A stretch of DNA of 64,000 bases from the NCBI GenBank assembly GCA_905181945.1, contig CAJIZZ010000009.1:60857-124856 (forward strand), given 5' to 3'. Of this stretch, positions 28,178 to 37,035 are shown one piece after another (positions within the stretch are counted from its first letter, which is position 1; each line of letters begins with the position of its first letter). Source of the stretch: an uncultured Porticoccus sp. GTDB taxonomy: Bacteria > Pseudomonadota > Gammaproteobacteria > Pseudomonadales > Porticoccaceae. The notes under the pieces are model-generated. The model saw only the letters and a program-made list of their open reading frames with translations. It did not search any database and had not been told where the DNA came from. Both the position numbers and the translations under genes were made by a program.

Positions 28178-29536
28178 ATGCAGGGACATAACGAAAAAGT
28201 TAGCCAGCTCTCTCAGCTTGCGAGCATTCACGAGCTAATGGACTCCAGTGATGTTCGCTTGCTGAGCTACATGCTTAACCACTTGACACCTGCTGATATT
28301 GCCCACCAAATAGAGTCAGCGCCGCCTAAAGCACGCCGAGTTCTGTGGGATCTGATCGATAAAGAGCTTGAAGGTCAAGTAATAGGAGAGTTGAGCGAAG
28401 AGCTTAGTGGGGAAATTCTCAAGGAAATGGAGAGCCATGAAGTAGCTTCTCTGACAGAAGGTCTAGATCCAGACGATATAGCAGATATTCTTCAGCAACT
28501 ACCTGAAAAAGTCATTCCAGAAGTACTACAGGCAATGAGCGCACAAGATCGGCTTCGAGTCGAAAGTATTCTTAGTTATGCCGAAGATACAGCTGGCGGC
28601 CTAATGAATACTGATACCATTACTGTAAGGCCAGACATAACAATTGATGTTGTATTGCGCTACTTAAGACGCCATGAAGAGCTTCCTAATACCACTGATA
28701 GCATATTTGTAGTCAATAGAGAGGATTCTCTTCTAGGTATTCTACCTCTTGGTAAATTGTTGACCTCCAGCCCAGATATCACGGCCAGAGAAGTCATGGT
28801 TGCTAGAACTGAGGGCATCTATGCAGATATGCCTGATTCCGAGGTTGCGCACTTATTTAAAAAAAATGATTGGGTGTCCGCTCCAGTAACAAATCAAGAA
28901 AATAAATTATTAGGGCGCATCACTATTGATGACGTGGTTGACGTGATGAGTGATGAAGCCGACCATTCCCTGCTTAGTCTAGCGGGACTGAGTGATGAGG
29001 AGGGGACATTTACCTCTATTGGACGAACAGCTCCCAGAAGAGCAGTTTGGCTTGGCATTAATTTAATGACTGCCATTTTGGCCTCTTCGGTAATTAATAT
29101 TTTTGAAGCTACAATCGAAAAGGTAGTAGCGTTAGCCATACTAATGCCCATTGTGGCAAGCATGGGAGGAGTCGCGGGCAGTCAAACGCTTACTGTTGTT
29201 ATTCGCGGCATGGCATTAGGCCAGGTCGGCCGGAGCAATCTACGATGGCTGCTAAGCAAAGAATTTGCTGTAGGTGCGCTAAACGGGATACTTTGGGCGT
29301 TAGTAATGGGTGGAGTCGCAGCGTTCTGGTTTAAAGATCCCATCATTGCTGTAATTATTTCTTCAGCGATGGCTATCAACCTAATCGTAGCTGCATTGGC
29401 TGGAGCCACACTTCCGGTAATTCTAAAGTCTTGTCGAATTGATCCCGCTCTAGCGGGAACTGTTGCATTAACAACAATTACTGATGTGGTTGGCTTCTTT
29501 TCTTTTCTAGGGCTAGCTACAATATTTTACGGTTAA
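28178..29536 (+). CDS. mgtE: Magnesium channel MgtE
   Basis: A Mg2+-gated Mg2+ channel of 452 residues. The cytoplasmic N domain (residues 20-135, with LTEGLDPDDIADILQQLPEKV) leads into two CBS domains (about 140-255, starting EDTAGGLMNTD). A five-helix membrane domain follows, with MPIVASMGGVAGSQTLTVVIRGMALG (positions 325-350), the pore segment. It lies downstream of ptsO in many gammaproteobacteria. Confidence 0.95.
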   Translation: MQGHNEKVSQLSQLASIHELMDSSDVRLLSYMLNHLTPADIAHQIESAPPKARRVLWDLIDKELEGQVIGELSEELSGEILKEMESHEVASLTEGLDPDDIADILQQLPEKVIPEVLQAMSAQDRLRVESILSYAEDTAGGLMNTDTITVRPDITIDVVLRYLRRHEELPNTTDSIFVVNREDSLLGILPLGKLLTSSPDITAREVMVARTEGIYADMPDSEVAHLFKKNDWVSAPVTNQENKLLGRITIDDVVDVMSDEADHSLLSLAGLSDEEGTFTSIGRTAPRRAVWLGINLMTAILASSVINIFEATIEKVVALAILMPIVASMGGVAGSQTLTVVIRGMALGQVGRSNLRWLLSKEFAVGALNGILWALVMGGVAAFWFKDPIIAVIISSAMAINLIVAALAGATLPVILKSCRIDPALAGTVALTTITDVVGFFSFLGLATIFYG

Positions 29537-29542
29537 TCGTAT

Positions 29543-30079
29543 ATGACTGACAAACCAATCACTAACTCTGATCTATTCATAGACCTAGTAGAAAAAAATC
29601 CTATTGAGTCTATCGTCAAAAGTAAGTCTGCCCTAAAACGTGAAATGACCAATTTGCAAAAGATTGGCGAAAAGCTTATTAATCTCTCTCCTGGAAAACT
29701 AGCAAAAATTCCAATGCCAGAAGAGCTTTTCGAAGCGGTAATGCTGGCAAGGCGCCTCAAAAATCGTGAGGGGAAACGCAGACAAATGCAATATATTGGA
29801 AAATGTATGCGATCTGCTGATAGCCAAAAAATTATAGCGGCACTTGAATCCTTTGACCATCAGAGTGAAGGCTTTCGGCAAGAGCAGCTAAGATTAGAGC
29901 AATGGCGGGATCGACTTATCGCTGAAGGAGACAGAGCTATTAGCGAGCTAATGCTAGAGTCACCAGAGATAGATAGACAGCATTTAAGGCAACTGGTTCG
30001 GCAGGCACACAAAGAAGCTGCTGAAAACAAGCCTCCTGCTGCAAGCAGGAAAATTTTTGCATACCTTCGAGATAACTAA
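29543..30079 (+). CDS. darP: Ribosome-associated protein DarP (YjgA, DUF615)
   Basis: A 50S assembly factor of about 178 residues. Family marks are SKSALKREMTNLQKIGEKL, KIPMPEELFEAVMLARRLK, REGKRRQMQYIGKCMRS and the C-terminal LRQLVRQAHKEAAENKPPAA. It follows mgtE by six bases and is convergent with typA, with only six bases between the two stop codons. Confidence 0.93.
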   Translation: MTDKPITNSDLFIDLVEKNPIESIVKSKSALKREMTNLQKIGEKLINLSPGKLAKIPMPEELFEAVMLARRLKNREGKRRQMQYIGKCMRSADSQKIIAALESFDHQSEGFRQEQLRLEQWRDRLIAEGDRAISELMLESPEIDRQHLRQLVRQAHKEAAENKPPAASRKIFAYLRDN

Positions 30080-30085
30080 AGGATG

Positions 30086-31897
30086 TTAGAACTTAGGGGC
30101 TCGTTTTCGCTCATTTTCTGTGAGCAACTTCTTGCGTATACGAACTGATTTTGGTGTCACCTCTACTAGCTCGTCATCTTGAACGAACTCAAGTGCTTGC
30201 TCTAGGCTATGATGTATAGGCGGAGACAAGACCAAATTTTCATCTGTCCCAGCAGCACGTATATTAGTTAATTGCTTAGCTTTTGTTGGGTTAACAGGCA
30301 GATCATTGCTACGAGCATGGAGACCTATAACTTGTCCCTCATAAACTTCAGCGCCATGACCAAGAAAAAGGCGTCCGCGTTCTTGTAAATTGAACAGAGC
30401 GTACGCCAAAGTCTTTCCTCTCACCATTGAGACTAAAACGCCATTTTGGCGTTTAGCTAAATCTCCTTGTTTGGCTGGACCATAACGATCAAAAATACTG
30501 GTCATTATACCCGAACCACTGGTCATCGTTAGAAATTGCGAACGAAAACCAATGAGTCCACGAGAAGGCACTATGAACTCTAGGCGAACCCTTCCTTTCC
30601 CGTCCATCTCCATATTTCCAAGCTCAGCCCTACGCAGACCAAATTCTTCCATTACAGAGCCTTGGTGTTGTTCCTCAACATCAATAACTACCTGTTCAAA
30701 CGGCTCAAGAATTTCACCATCAACTTCTTTCGTAATAACCTCTGGTCTTGACACTCCCAGCTCAAATCCCTCACGACGCATATTTTCAATCAAGACCGAT
30801 AAATGCAATTCGCCGCGGCCAGAAACAACAAATTTATCTGGCGTATCGCCCTGCACCACCCTTAATGCAACATTATGGATTAGCTCTTGCTCTAGGCGCT
30901 CTTTTATATTGCGAGAAGTGACAAACTTTCCTTCAAGGCCGGCAAAAGGAGAATTATTTACCTGAAACGTCATGCTTACCGTTGGCTCATCAACTGTCAG
31001 AGGTGTCAAGGCTTCTGGGTGATCTGGACTGCATATTGTGTCAGAAATATTGAGCTTATCGATTCCTGTGACACACACGATCTCACCCGCTTCCGCCTCA
31101 ATAACATCTACACGCTCAAGACCACTATAGCCCATAACTTGAAGAACTCTACCTTTGCGAGAGACTCCTTCGCTGTCGACTATAACAATTTGCTCGTTAG
31201 GCTTTAATTTTCCACGAGTGATCCTACCCACACCAATAACGCCAACATAGCTATTGTAGTCTAATGCGCTGATTTGCATTTGGAGGGGGCCGTCCCTATT
31301 GACCGCCGGAGACCTAACCTTGTCTACTATCATTTGCAAAAGAGGCGCCATATCTTCTGCCAAAGACTCAGGTTCATGACCAGCAACCCCATTCAAAGCA
31401 GAAGCAAATATTATAGGGAAGTCCATCTGTTCATCAGTAGCGCCTAATCTGTCGAATAAATCGAACACCTGATCTACGACCCAATGAGGCCTTGCACCCG
31501 GGCGATCAACTTTATTTACAACCAAAATAGGGTTTAATCCTTGCTCAAAAGCTTTCTGGGTAACAAACCGAGTTTGAGGCATTGGTCCATCTACAGCGTC
31601 CACCAATAATAAAACTGAATCAACCATTGAGAGCACACGCTCAACTTCTCCCCCAAAATCAGCATGCCCAGGGGTATCTACAATATTGATATTATATCCA
31701 TTCCACTTGAGAGCTGTATTTTTAGCAAGAATAGTTATACCGCGCTCTCTTTCTTGGTCGCTTGAATCCATTATTCGCTCTGAATTCATATCTTTTCGAT
31801 CGAGAGTGCCCGATTGCTGAAGAAGCTTATCAACTAAAGTGGTTTTACCATGATCAACATGGGCAATAATGGCAATATTCCGAAGATTTTCAATCAC
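30086..31897 (-). CDS. typA: Ribosome-associated GTPase TypA/BipA
   Basis: A translational GTPase with EF-G-like architecture used in 50S maturation and stress. G1 is [16 protein letters not shown]2 region [12 protein letters not shown]3 [14 protein letters not shown]4 [12 protein letters not shown]. The C-terminal BipA domain includes [22 protein letters not shown] (in the last 60 residues). I start at the GTG 31895-31897 ([18 protein letters not shown]), with AGGA eight bases upstream; the frame is open to 31930. Length then is 603, as in E. coli (607). Confidence 0.96.
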   Translation of the reverse strand: MIENLRNIAIIAHVDHGKTTLVDKLLQQSGTLDRKDMNSERIMDSSDQERERGITILAKNTALKWNGYNINIVDTPGHADFGGEVERVLSMVDSVLLLVDAVDGPMPQTRFVTQKAFEQGLNPILVVNKVDRPGARPHWVVDQVFDLFDRLGATDEQMDFPIIFASALNGVAGHEPESLAEDMAPLLQMIVDKVRSPAVNRDGPLQMQISALDYNSYVGVIGVGRITRGKLKPNEQIVIVDSEGVSRKGRVLQVMGYSGLERVDVIEAEAGEIVCVTGIDKLNISDTICSPDHPEALTPLTVDEPTVSMTFQVNNSPFAGLEGKFVTSRNIKERLEQELIHNVALRVVQGDTPDKFVVSGRGELHLSVLIENMRREGFELGVSRPEVITKEVDGEILEPFEQVVIDVEEQHQGSVMEEFGLRRAELGNMEMDGKGRVRLEFIVPSRGLIGFRSQFLTMTSGSGIMTSIFDRYGPAKQGDLAKRQNGVLVSMVRGKTLAYALFNLQERGRLFLGHGAEVYEGQVIGLHARSNDLPVNPTKAKQLTNIRAAGTDENLVLSPPIHHSLEQALEFVQDDELVEVTPKSVRIRKKLLTENERKRAPKF

Positions 31898-31928
31898 AAG
31901 ACTGATCCTAGGTTGGGAAAAAAACGGC

Positions 31929-31959
31929 ATTATACTGACCTGAGCTATCTGGAGATAGC
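31929..31959 (-). promoter_or_regulatory. typA promoter -10 with adjoining palindrome
   Basis: On the minus strand a perfect TATAAT (complement 31929-31934) lies about 30 bases before the typA start. No good -35 is present; instead the perfect palindrome GCTATCT-CC-AGATAGC occupies 31944-31959, next to and partly in the -35 zone. This suggests an operator or activator site, but the identity of any protein is unknown. Confidence 0.5.
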
Positions 31960-32101
31960 AAAATGCATGAAAATGCTCACTTTAATTTTTTTAAACTTAA
32001 AAAATACCGTATTAATTACAGTTAATGCTTGCATGACATGCTGTAGAAACAACCCAAGCCAAATGGAAAAAATAAAGTGGTTTACAAAATATACCAATAA
32101 A
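31960..32101. other. Left part of typA-glnA intergenic region
   Basis: AT-rich DNA with no supported gene. Two long open frames that cross this gap on opposite strands (31850-32185 and 31945-32202) run over the NtrC-like sites, look like random composition and are rejected. Confidence 0.4.
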
Positions 32102-32161
32102 TGCACTATAAATGATCTTAAATTGCACCATAAATGGTCTTTATGGCACCCTAACAGTGCA
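32102..32161 (+). promoter_or_regulatory. Three tandem NtrC-like enhancer sites upstream of glnA
   Basis: Three 17-bp elements resembling the NtrC consensus TGCAC-N7-GTGCA start at 32102 (TGCACTATAAATGATCT), 32124 (TGCACCATAAATGGTCT) and 32145 (GGCACCCTAACAGTGCA). The starts are 22 and 21 bp apart, two helical turns, so all face the same side. The sites centre about 84-128 bp before the predicted sigma-54 start, in the usual enhancer range. The middle site has the best left half, the third the best right half. Confidence 0.75.
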
Positions 32162-32211
32162 ATTATATTTTCTAGGGCGCTATGATTGGGTCTGTTGACC
32201 AATTATAGTGT

Positions 32212-32227
32212 TGGCACAATTTTTGCT
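32212..32227 (+). promoter_or_regulatory. Sigma-54 promoter of glnA
   Basis: TGGCAC-AATTT-TTGCT matches the sigma-54 consensus TGGCAC-N5-TTGCW at every position. The predicted start is about 32238, about 100 bases before the glnA ATG. The NtrC-like sites upstream and the rpoN, ntrB and ntrC genes in the window support it. Confidence 0.92.
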
Positions 32228-32337
32228 TTGATAACTAGTAGGATAGCAGTAAAAATTACAGCTAATATCTAGAACAAAAGATCACCAATGAAACATTTTT
32301 ATATTGTAGCTAGGCATACTTAAATTTGGAGGAACAA

Positions 32338-33741
32338 ATGTCACAAACTAAAAAACTTATTACAGAAAGTGAAGCGCGCTGGGTAGATCTTCGCTTTACG
32401 GATACAAGAGGGAAAGAGCAGCATGTTTCTTTTCCATCTAAAGATGTAGATGACGAATTTTTTAAAGTCGGCAAAATGTTTGATGGCTCATCAATTGAAG
32501 GCTGGAAAGGTATAAATGAGTCAGATATGATCTTAATGCCTGATGATACAACGGCTATTCTGGATCCATTTACTGACGAAGCAACCATAATTATCCGTTG
32601 TGATATTATTGAGCCTTCTACCATGAGGTCCTATGATCGCGATCCTCGCTCTGTTGCAAAACGAGCCGAAGAATATCTAGCTACAACCGGATTAGGCGAC
32701 ACTGCGTTCTTTGGCCCAGAGCCAGAATTCTTTGTTTTTGATGATGTAAAGTGGGGCTCCAATATAAGCGGTTCTTTCTACAAAATTAACTCTGAAGAAG
32801 GGGCATGGTCTTCTGGTTCTGACTACTCAGATGGCAACATGGGCCATCGTCCTGGGGTCAAAGGGGGCTATTTTCCAGTGCCGCCAGTAGACAGTCTACA
32901 TGATCTTAGAACTGCAATGTGTTCGGCAATGGAACAAATGGGACTAGACATTGAAGTGCATCATCATGAGGTGGCTACCGCTGGGCAGTGCGAAATTGGG
33001 GTAAAATTTAACACTCTCGTCAAAAAAGCTGATGAAGTTCAAATTCTCAAATACTGTGTACATAATGTTGCTCACGCCTATGGAAAAACTGCGACATTTA
33101 TGCCCAAACCTCTTGTGGGTGACAATGGTTCCGGTATGCATTGTCATCAATCTTTCTGGAAGAATGGCGAAAATGCTTTTGCAGGAAATGGTTATGCTGG
33201 ATTAAGCGAAACTGCACTTTACTATATCGGGGGAATAATCAAGCATGCCAAAGCCTTAAATGCTTTTGCAAATGCGTCCACCAATTCTTATAAGCGCCTA
33301 ATTCCAGGGTTTGAGGCTCCAGTAATGCTTGCCTATTCAGCTCGAAATCGCTCAGCGGCACTACGTATTCCTTATGTTGATTCACCCAAAGGAAAGCGTG
33401 TAGAGCTCCGATTTGGTGACCCAACAGCAAATCCCTACTTAATGTTTGCCTCTATGCTTATGGCCGGGATTGATGGAGTCATAAACAAAATACACCCAGG
33501 CGAGCCTGCAGATAAAGACCTTTATGACTTATCTCCAGAAGAAGGCGCCTTAATTCCACAAGTGGCCGGAAGCCTAAGGGAGGCTCTGGAGGCTCTGGAT
33601 AATGACAGAGATTTCTTAACGAAAAGTGGGGTCTTTACGGATGAAATGATAGATGCCTACATTGAATTAAAAATGCAAGATGTATACCGCGTAGAACATA
33701 CAACTCATCCAGTTGAATTTGATATGTATTATTCTGTGTAA
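32338..33741 (+). CDS. glnA: Glutamine synthetase type I
   Basis: Makes glutamine from glutamate and ammonia, 467 residues. Landmarks are [30 protein letters not shown] with metal-binding glutamates, [34 protein letters not shown] and the adenylylation tyrosine in [10 protein letters not shown]. The latter marks the form regulated by GlnE. I use the ATG at 32338, which has GGAGG a few bases upstream. It is first of the glnA-ntrB-ntrC group. Confidence 0.98.
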   Translation: MSQTKKLITESEARWVDLRFTDTRGKEQHVSFPSKDVDDEFFKVGKMFDGSSIEGWKGINESDMILMPDDTTAILDPFTDEATIIIRCDIIEPSTMRSYDRDPRSVAKRAEEYLATTGLGDTAFFGPEPEFFVFDDVKWGSNISGSFYKINSEEGAWSSGSDYSDGNMGHRPGVKGGYFPVPPVDSLHDLRTAMCSAMEQMGLDIEVHHHEVATAGQCEIGVKFNTLVKKADEVQILKYCVHNVAHAYGKTATFMPKPLVGDNGSGMHCHQSFWKNGENAFAGNGYAGLSETALYYIGGIIKHAKALNAFANASTNSYKRLIPGFEAPVMLAYSARNRSAALRIPYVDSPKGKRVELRFGDPTANPYLMFASMLMAGIDGVINKIHPGEPADKDLYDLSPEEGALIPQVAGSLREALEALDNDRDFLTKSGVFTDEMIDAYIELKMQDVYRVEHTTHPVEFDMYYSV

Positions 33742-33754
33742 AAGCTGCAATCTG

Positions 33755-33790
33755 GCAAGTCGGGTTGAGAATCTTTACGGCCCGACTTGC
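33755..33790 (+). other. Hairpin between glnA and ntrB
   Basis: A perfect 10-bp GC-rich stem, GCAAGTCGGG (33755-33764) with CCCGACTTGC (33781-33790), encloses a 16-base loop 13 bases after the glnA stop. No U-run follows, so it is not a classic terminator. It may be a partial terminator or an mRNA 3'-stabilising structure that lowers ntrBC expression relative to glnA. Confidence 0.6.
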
Positions 33791-33898
33791 TGGCACTTAA
33801 GTAAAAAATAGCGATATAAAAAAACCAAGTCTTTAGGGAGTTTTCGTAATCTCTGTTATTCGCTAACATGCAAGAAACCAAACTTATAGCCAGCTACA

Positions 33899-34987
33899 AT
33901 GATGAAAAAAGATAATCTACAGAATCTACTTTTAGACAGTCTTAGCGTATCCATTATCTTGTTAGATGAAAAGCTAACGATTTCCTATTTAAATCCTTCA
34001 GCAGAAAATCTTTTCGATGCAAGCTCGATTCGCATCATTGGATTACCAATATTAAATTTCTTACAGCCCGACCAAAAATGCTCTTTAGGGGAGGTAGTAC
34101 ATTTATGCTCTCTGGATAAAGCATTGAAGGAGGCTCAACCCTTTACGCAGAGAGAAGCCAGCCTGCAGCTTTTAAATAGTCGTCACATCACTACTGATCT
34201 TACCGCCTCTCCTATTGTCTGGGGCCAAGAAAAAATGCTTTTGCTGGAGCTGCAGCCAATAGAAAGGCTACTACAACTAAGTAAAGAAAACGAGCTGCTA
34301 TCTACGCATGATGCTACACGCAGTATAGTCCGCGGTCTTGCGCATGAAATAAAAAACCCTCTCGGGGGGATTAAAGGTGCAGCGCAGTTACTCTCTGATG
34401 ATCTAAGCAGCCAGCCAGAGCTTCTCGAGTTTACTGACATCATCTCTAGTGAGACTGATCGTTTATGCAGCCTAGTCGATCGACTACTTGGGTCAAATGC
34501 TCTACCTAAACTCTTGCCCACTAACATACATGAAGTGCTTGAGTACATCGTCTCGCTGACAGAAAAAGAAACGCTGGGCTACATAGAAGTAGAAAGAAAC
34601 TACGATCCAAGTATTCCAGAAATCAATGGCGATAGAGGGCAGCTAATCCAGGCATTGTTAAATATTACCCGTAATGCTGTCCAAGCATTAAAAAACAGCG
34701 TGCAAAAAACCCCAAGAATTTGGATAAGAACTCGTATTGAAAGGAACTTCACCATTAGAGGCGTCAACCATAGAATGGTTTGCTGCGTTGAAATTATTAA
34801 TAATGGCCCAGACATACCAGAAGAAATCCTTAATAGTATTTTTTTTCCAATGATCAGTGGCAGGCCGGAAGGCACCGGTCTTGGTTTATCGATCGCTCAG
34901 TCAGCTGTTGATGTTCATCGCGGTCTTATTAGATGTGAAACTTCAGTCGATAAAACTACTTTTTATGTGTACTTACCCTTAGGCTAA
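33899..34987 (+). CDS. ntrB: Nitrogen sensor histidine kinase NtrB (GlnL)
   Basis: A soluble two-component kinase/phosphatase controlled by PII. An N-terminal PAS domain (residues 8-115) is followed by the dimerisation helix with H149 in GLAHEIKNPLGGIKGAAQLL, the N-box NITRNAVQAL and the G-box region RPEGTGLGLSIAQSAVDVH. The length of 362 is standard and there is no membrane segment. No Shine-Dalgarno is evident at the tandem ATGs (33899 and 33902). ntrC follows after four bases. Confidence 0.95.
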   Translation: MMKKDNLQNLLLDSLSVSIILLDEKLTISYLNPSAENLFDASSIRIIGLPILNFLQPDQKCSLGEVVHLCSLDKALKEAQPFTQREASLQLLNSRHITTDLTASPIVWGQEKMLLLELQPIERLLQLSKENELLSTHDATRSIVRGLAHEIKNPLGGIKGAAQLLSDDLSSQPELLEFTDIISSETDRLCSLVDRLLGSNALPKLLPTNIHEVLEYIVSLTEKETLGYIEVERNYDPSIPEINGDRGQLIQALLNITRNAVQALKNSVQKTPRIWIRTRIERNFTIRGVNHRMVCCVEIINNGPDIPEEILNSIFFPMISGRPEGTGLGLSIAQSAVDVHRGLIRCETSVDKTTFYVYLPLG

Positions 34988-34991
34988 TAAA

Positions 34992-36416
34992 ATGAAACAT
35001 ACTGTTTGGGTTGTTGATGATGATCGATCTATTCGATGGGTAATAGAAAAAGCGCTGGCTAGGGCAGGCATTATGGTGACGAGCTTTGAAAAGGGTAGCA
35101 ATTTACTTAATGAGCTGAACAAGTCAACCCCTGATACTATAATCAGCGATATAAGAATGCCAGGGATTGATGGTTTGCAGTTATTAAAAAAAATTCACTC
35201 CTCGAACCCAGCTCTGCCAGTTATTATAACTACTGCTCACTCAGATCTTGATAGTGCAGTTGCAGCATACCAGGGAGGCGCCTTTGAGTATGTACCGAAG
35301 CCCTTTGACATCAAAGAACTTGTCGCTGTAACGCTACGCGCAATTAGTTTTGCTCAAGAACAAAAAAATAATCTTATTCCAGAAAAAAAAACTTCCAGCC
35401 ATAACAGTGAAATCATTGGAGAGGCTCCTTCCATGCAGGAGGTTTTTCGTGCCATAGGAAGACTATCAAATTCCAATATAACCGTTTTGATAAACGGGGA
35501 ATCAGGAACTGGAAAAGAGCTTGTAGCTAAGGCGTTACATGATAATAGTCCGCGAAAAAATAATCGATTTATTGCACTTAACATGGCTGCAATTCCTCAT
35601 GACCTAATAGAATCTGAACTTTTCGGTCACGAGAAAGGTGCATTCAGCGGTGCAACTCATCGGAGAGAGGGTCGCTTTGAGCAAGCAAATGGCGGCACCC
35701 TCTTCCTTGATGAAATTGGGGATATGCCAGCAGAAGCACAAACAAGACTCCTTCGAGTGCTTTCAAATGGAGAATTTTACCTTGTAGGCGGCCACACACC
35801 TATAAAAGTTGATACCCGAATTATTGCTGCAACCCATCAAAATTTAGAAGATCTAGTTTTGCAGAAGCGATTTAGAGAGGATCTGTTTCACCGATTAAAT
35901 GTTATCCGAATCCACCTTCCAAAACTAGCAGACCGTCGAGAAGACATTCCTAAACTAATGAAGCACTTTTTAGAGGCGGCCTCTATAGAATTAGAAGGTG
36001 AGGCTAAAGCTCTTTCCCCTGAAGCGGAGGAGCACATGTGCAATCTCCCATGGGAAGGCAATGTCAGGCAGCTCGAAAACGTATGTCGCTGGATTACAGT
36101 AATGGCTCCCGGTCGAGAGGTGTATATTGACGATCTTCCTCCAGAATTTTTAATTGCATCAAAAGACGTGTCTAATACCTTCAGTTCATGGGAAGAGCAG
36201 CTCAAAATCTGGGCAAAAAACGAATTAGCTTCTGGCAATACTGATATTCTTGCGAGAGCAACAGTAAGCTTTGAACAGATATTAATCGAAGCAGCGCTAA
36301 CTCATACTGGAGGCAGGAAGAAAACTGCTGCCGAACTTCTTGGCTGGGGCAGAAACACTCTAACCCGAAAAATAAAAGAACTTCATATAATTGAACATAG
36401 CGATCAGCCAAAGTGA
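34992..36416 (+). CDS. ntrC: Nitrogen response regulator NtrC (GlnG)
   Basis: An enhancer-binding activator of sigma-54 promoters. The receiver domain has the phosphorylated D53 in [16 protein letters not shown]. The AAA+ domain has Walker [15 protein letters not shown], the sigma-54 contact loop GAFSGA and Walker [14 protein letters not shown]. The C-terminal helix-turn-helix contains [22 protein letters not shown]. Its likely targets in the window are glnA and amtB. Confidence 0.97.
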   Translation: MKHTVWVVDDDRSIRWVIEKALARAGIMVTSFEKGSNLLNELNKSTPDTIISDIRMPGIDGLQLLKKIHSSNPALPVIITTAHSDLDSAVAAYQGGAFEYVPKPFDIKELVAVTLRAISFAQEQKNNLIPEKKTSSHNSEIIGEAPSMQEVFRAIGRLSNSNITVLINGESGTGKELVAKALHDNSPRKNNRFIALNMAAIPHDLIESELFGHEKGAFSGATHRREGRFEQANGGTLFLDEIGDMPAEAQTRLLRVLSNGEFYLVGGHTPIKVDTRIIAATHQNLEDLVLQKRFREDLFHRLNVIRIHLPKLADRREDIPKLMKHFLEAASIELEGEAKALSPEAEEHMCNLPWEGNVRQLENVCRWITVMAPGREVYIDDLPPEFLIASKDVSNTFSSWEEQLKIWAKNELASGNTDILARATVSFEQILIEAALTHTGGRKKTAAELLGWGRNTLTRKIKELHIIEHSDQPK

Positions 36417-36459
36417 CAACCGCTTCTAAAAACTTCGACCCTTAGTGTGCTGAAGCGGC

Positions 36460-36870
36460 TTATGTCTTTATAACTGGCAAGCTTTGATTTTTCCATTCCA
36501 TCATGCCACCGCTTAGTCTTAGCACACTAAATCCTTGTTGCTGAAGTGTACGCCCTATAGCTCCCGACTGTTGTCCAACCTTATCGGCAACAATAAGTGC
36601 TTTTCCACGATATTTTTCTAGCTCAGATATACAGTCACTTAGCTTGCTATTGGGGATATTAATAGCGCCCGCAATGTGTCCTGCATTGAATTCTCTTGCA
36701 TCACGAACGTCGAGCAATACAGCCTCATCCGCATTAATCATTCGAGTGACTACATGAGGGGAGATGCTCTTTCCGCTTTTAGCGCGTTCATTTATAGCAA
36801 ACAAATAAAGTAACGCCATGAAGATACTAACAAGCACCCATTGCTCGCTTATAAAATTAAAGAATTCCAA
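36460..36870 (-). CDS. Membrane-anchored rhodanese-like protein (YibN type), catalytic Cys missing
   Basis: A 136-residue protein with one N-terminal membrane helix (residues 10-27) and a rhodanese fold: AVLLDVRDAREFNAGHIAGAINIPNSKL is typical (positions 50-78). The loop that normally carries the active-site cysteine reads LIVADKVGQQSG, with Ala where Cys is expected; the only cysteine is C80 in LSDCISEL. Sulfur transfer is therefore unlikely, and a binding or signalling role is more plausible. In relatives yibN-grxC-secB lie together next to gpmI; here no grxC or secB follows, since ntrC is convergent 43 bases away. Confidence 0.85.
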   Translation of the reverse strand: MEFFNFISEQWVLVSIFMALLYLFAINERAKSGKSISPHVVTRMINADEAVLLDVRDAREFNAGHIAGAINIPNSKLSDCISELEKYRGKALIVADKVGQQSGAIGRTLQQQGFSVLRLSGGMMEWKNQSLPVIKT

Positions 36871-37035
36871 AATATAAAGCTCCGCTTGTTATTTTTCACA
36901 GAATACAAAACAATAAAATAGCCAAATTATACACAGCGAACCCTATAACAGGAAACCATGATTGGCGCTAATTGCTCTTTGCCGGTAAGATTCTTAATTA
37001 GCATCTTTGAAAAAAACAACAGAGCCCAAAAAGTC

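Noticed and set aside
31850..32202. 111-codon plus-strand and 85-codon minus-strand frames in the typA-glnA gap
   Set aside because: They cross the NtrC-like sites and the typA promoter and show no domain features; chance frames in regulatory DNA.
33791..33808. TGGCAC before ntrB as a second sigma-54 promoter
   Set aside because: The matching TTGCW element at five bases spacing is absent (TAAAA instead).
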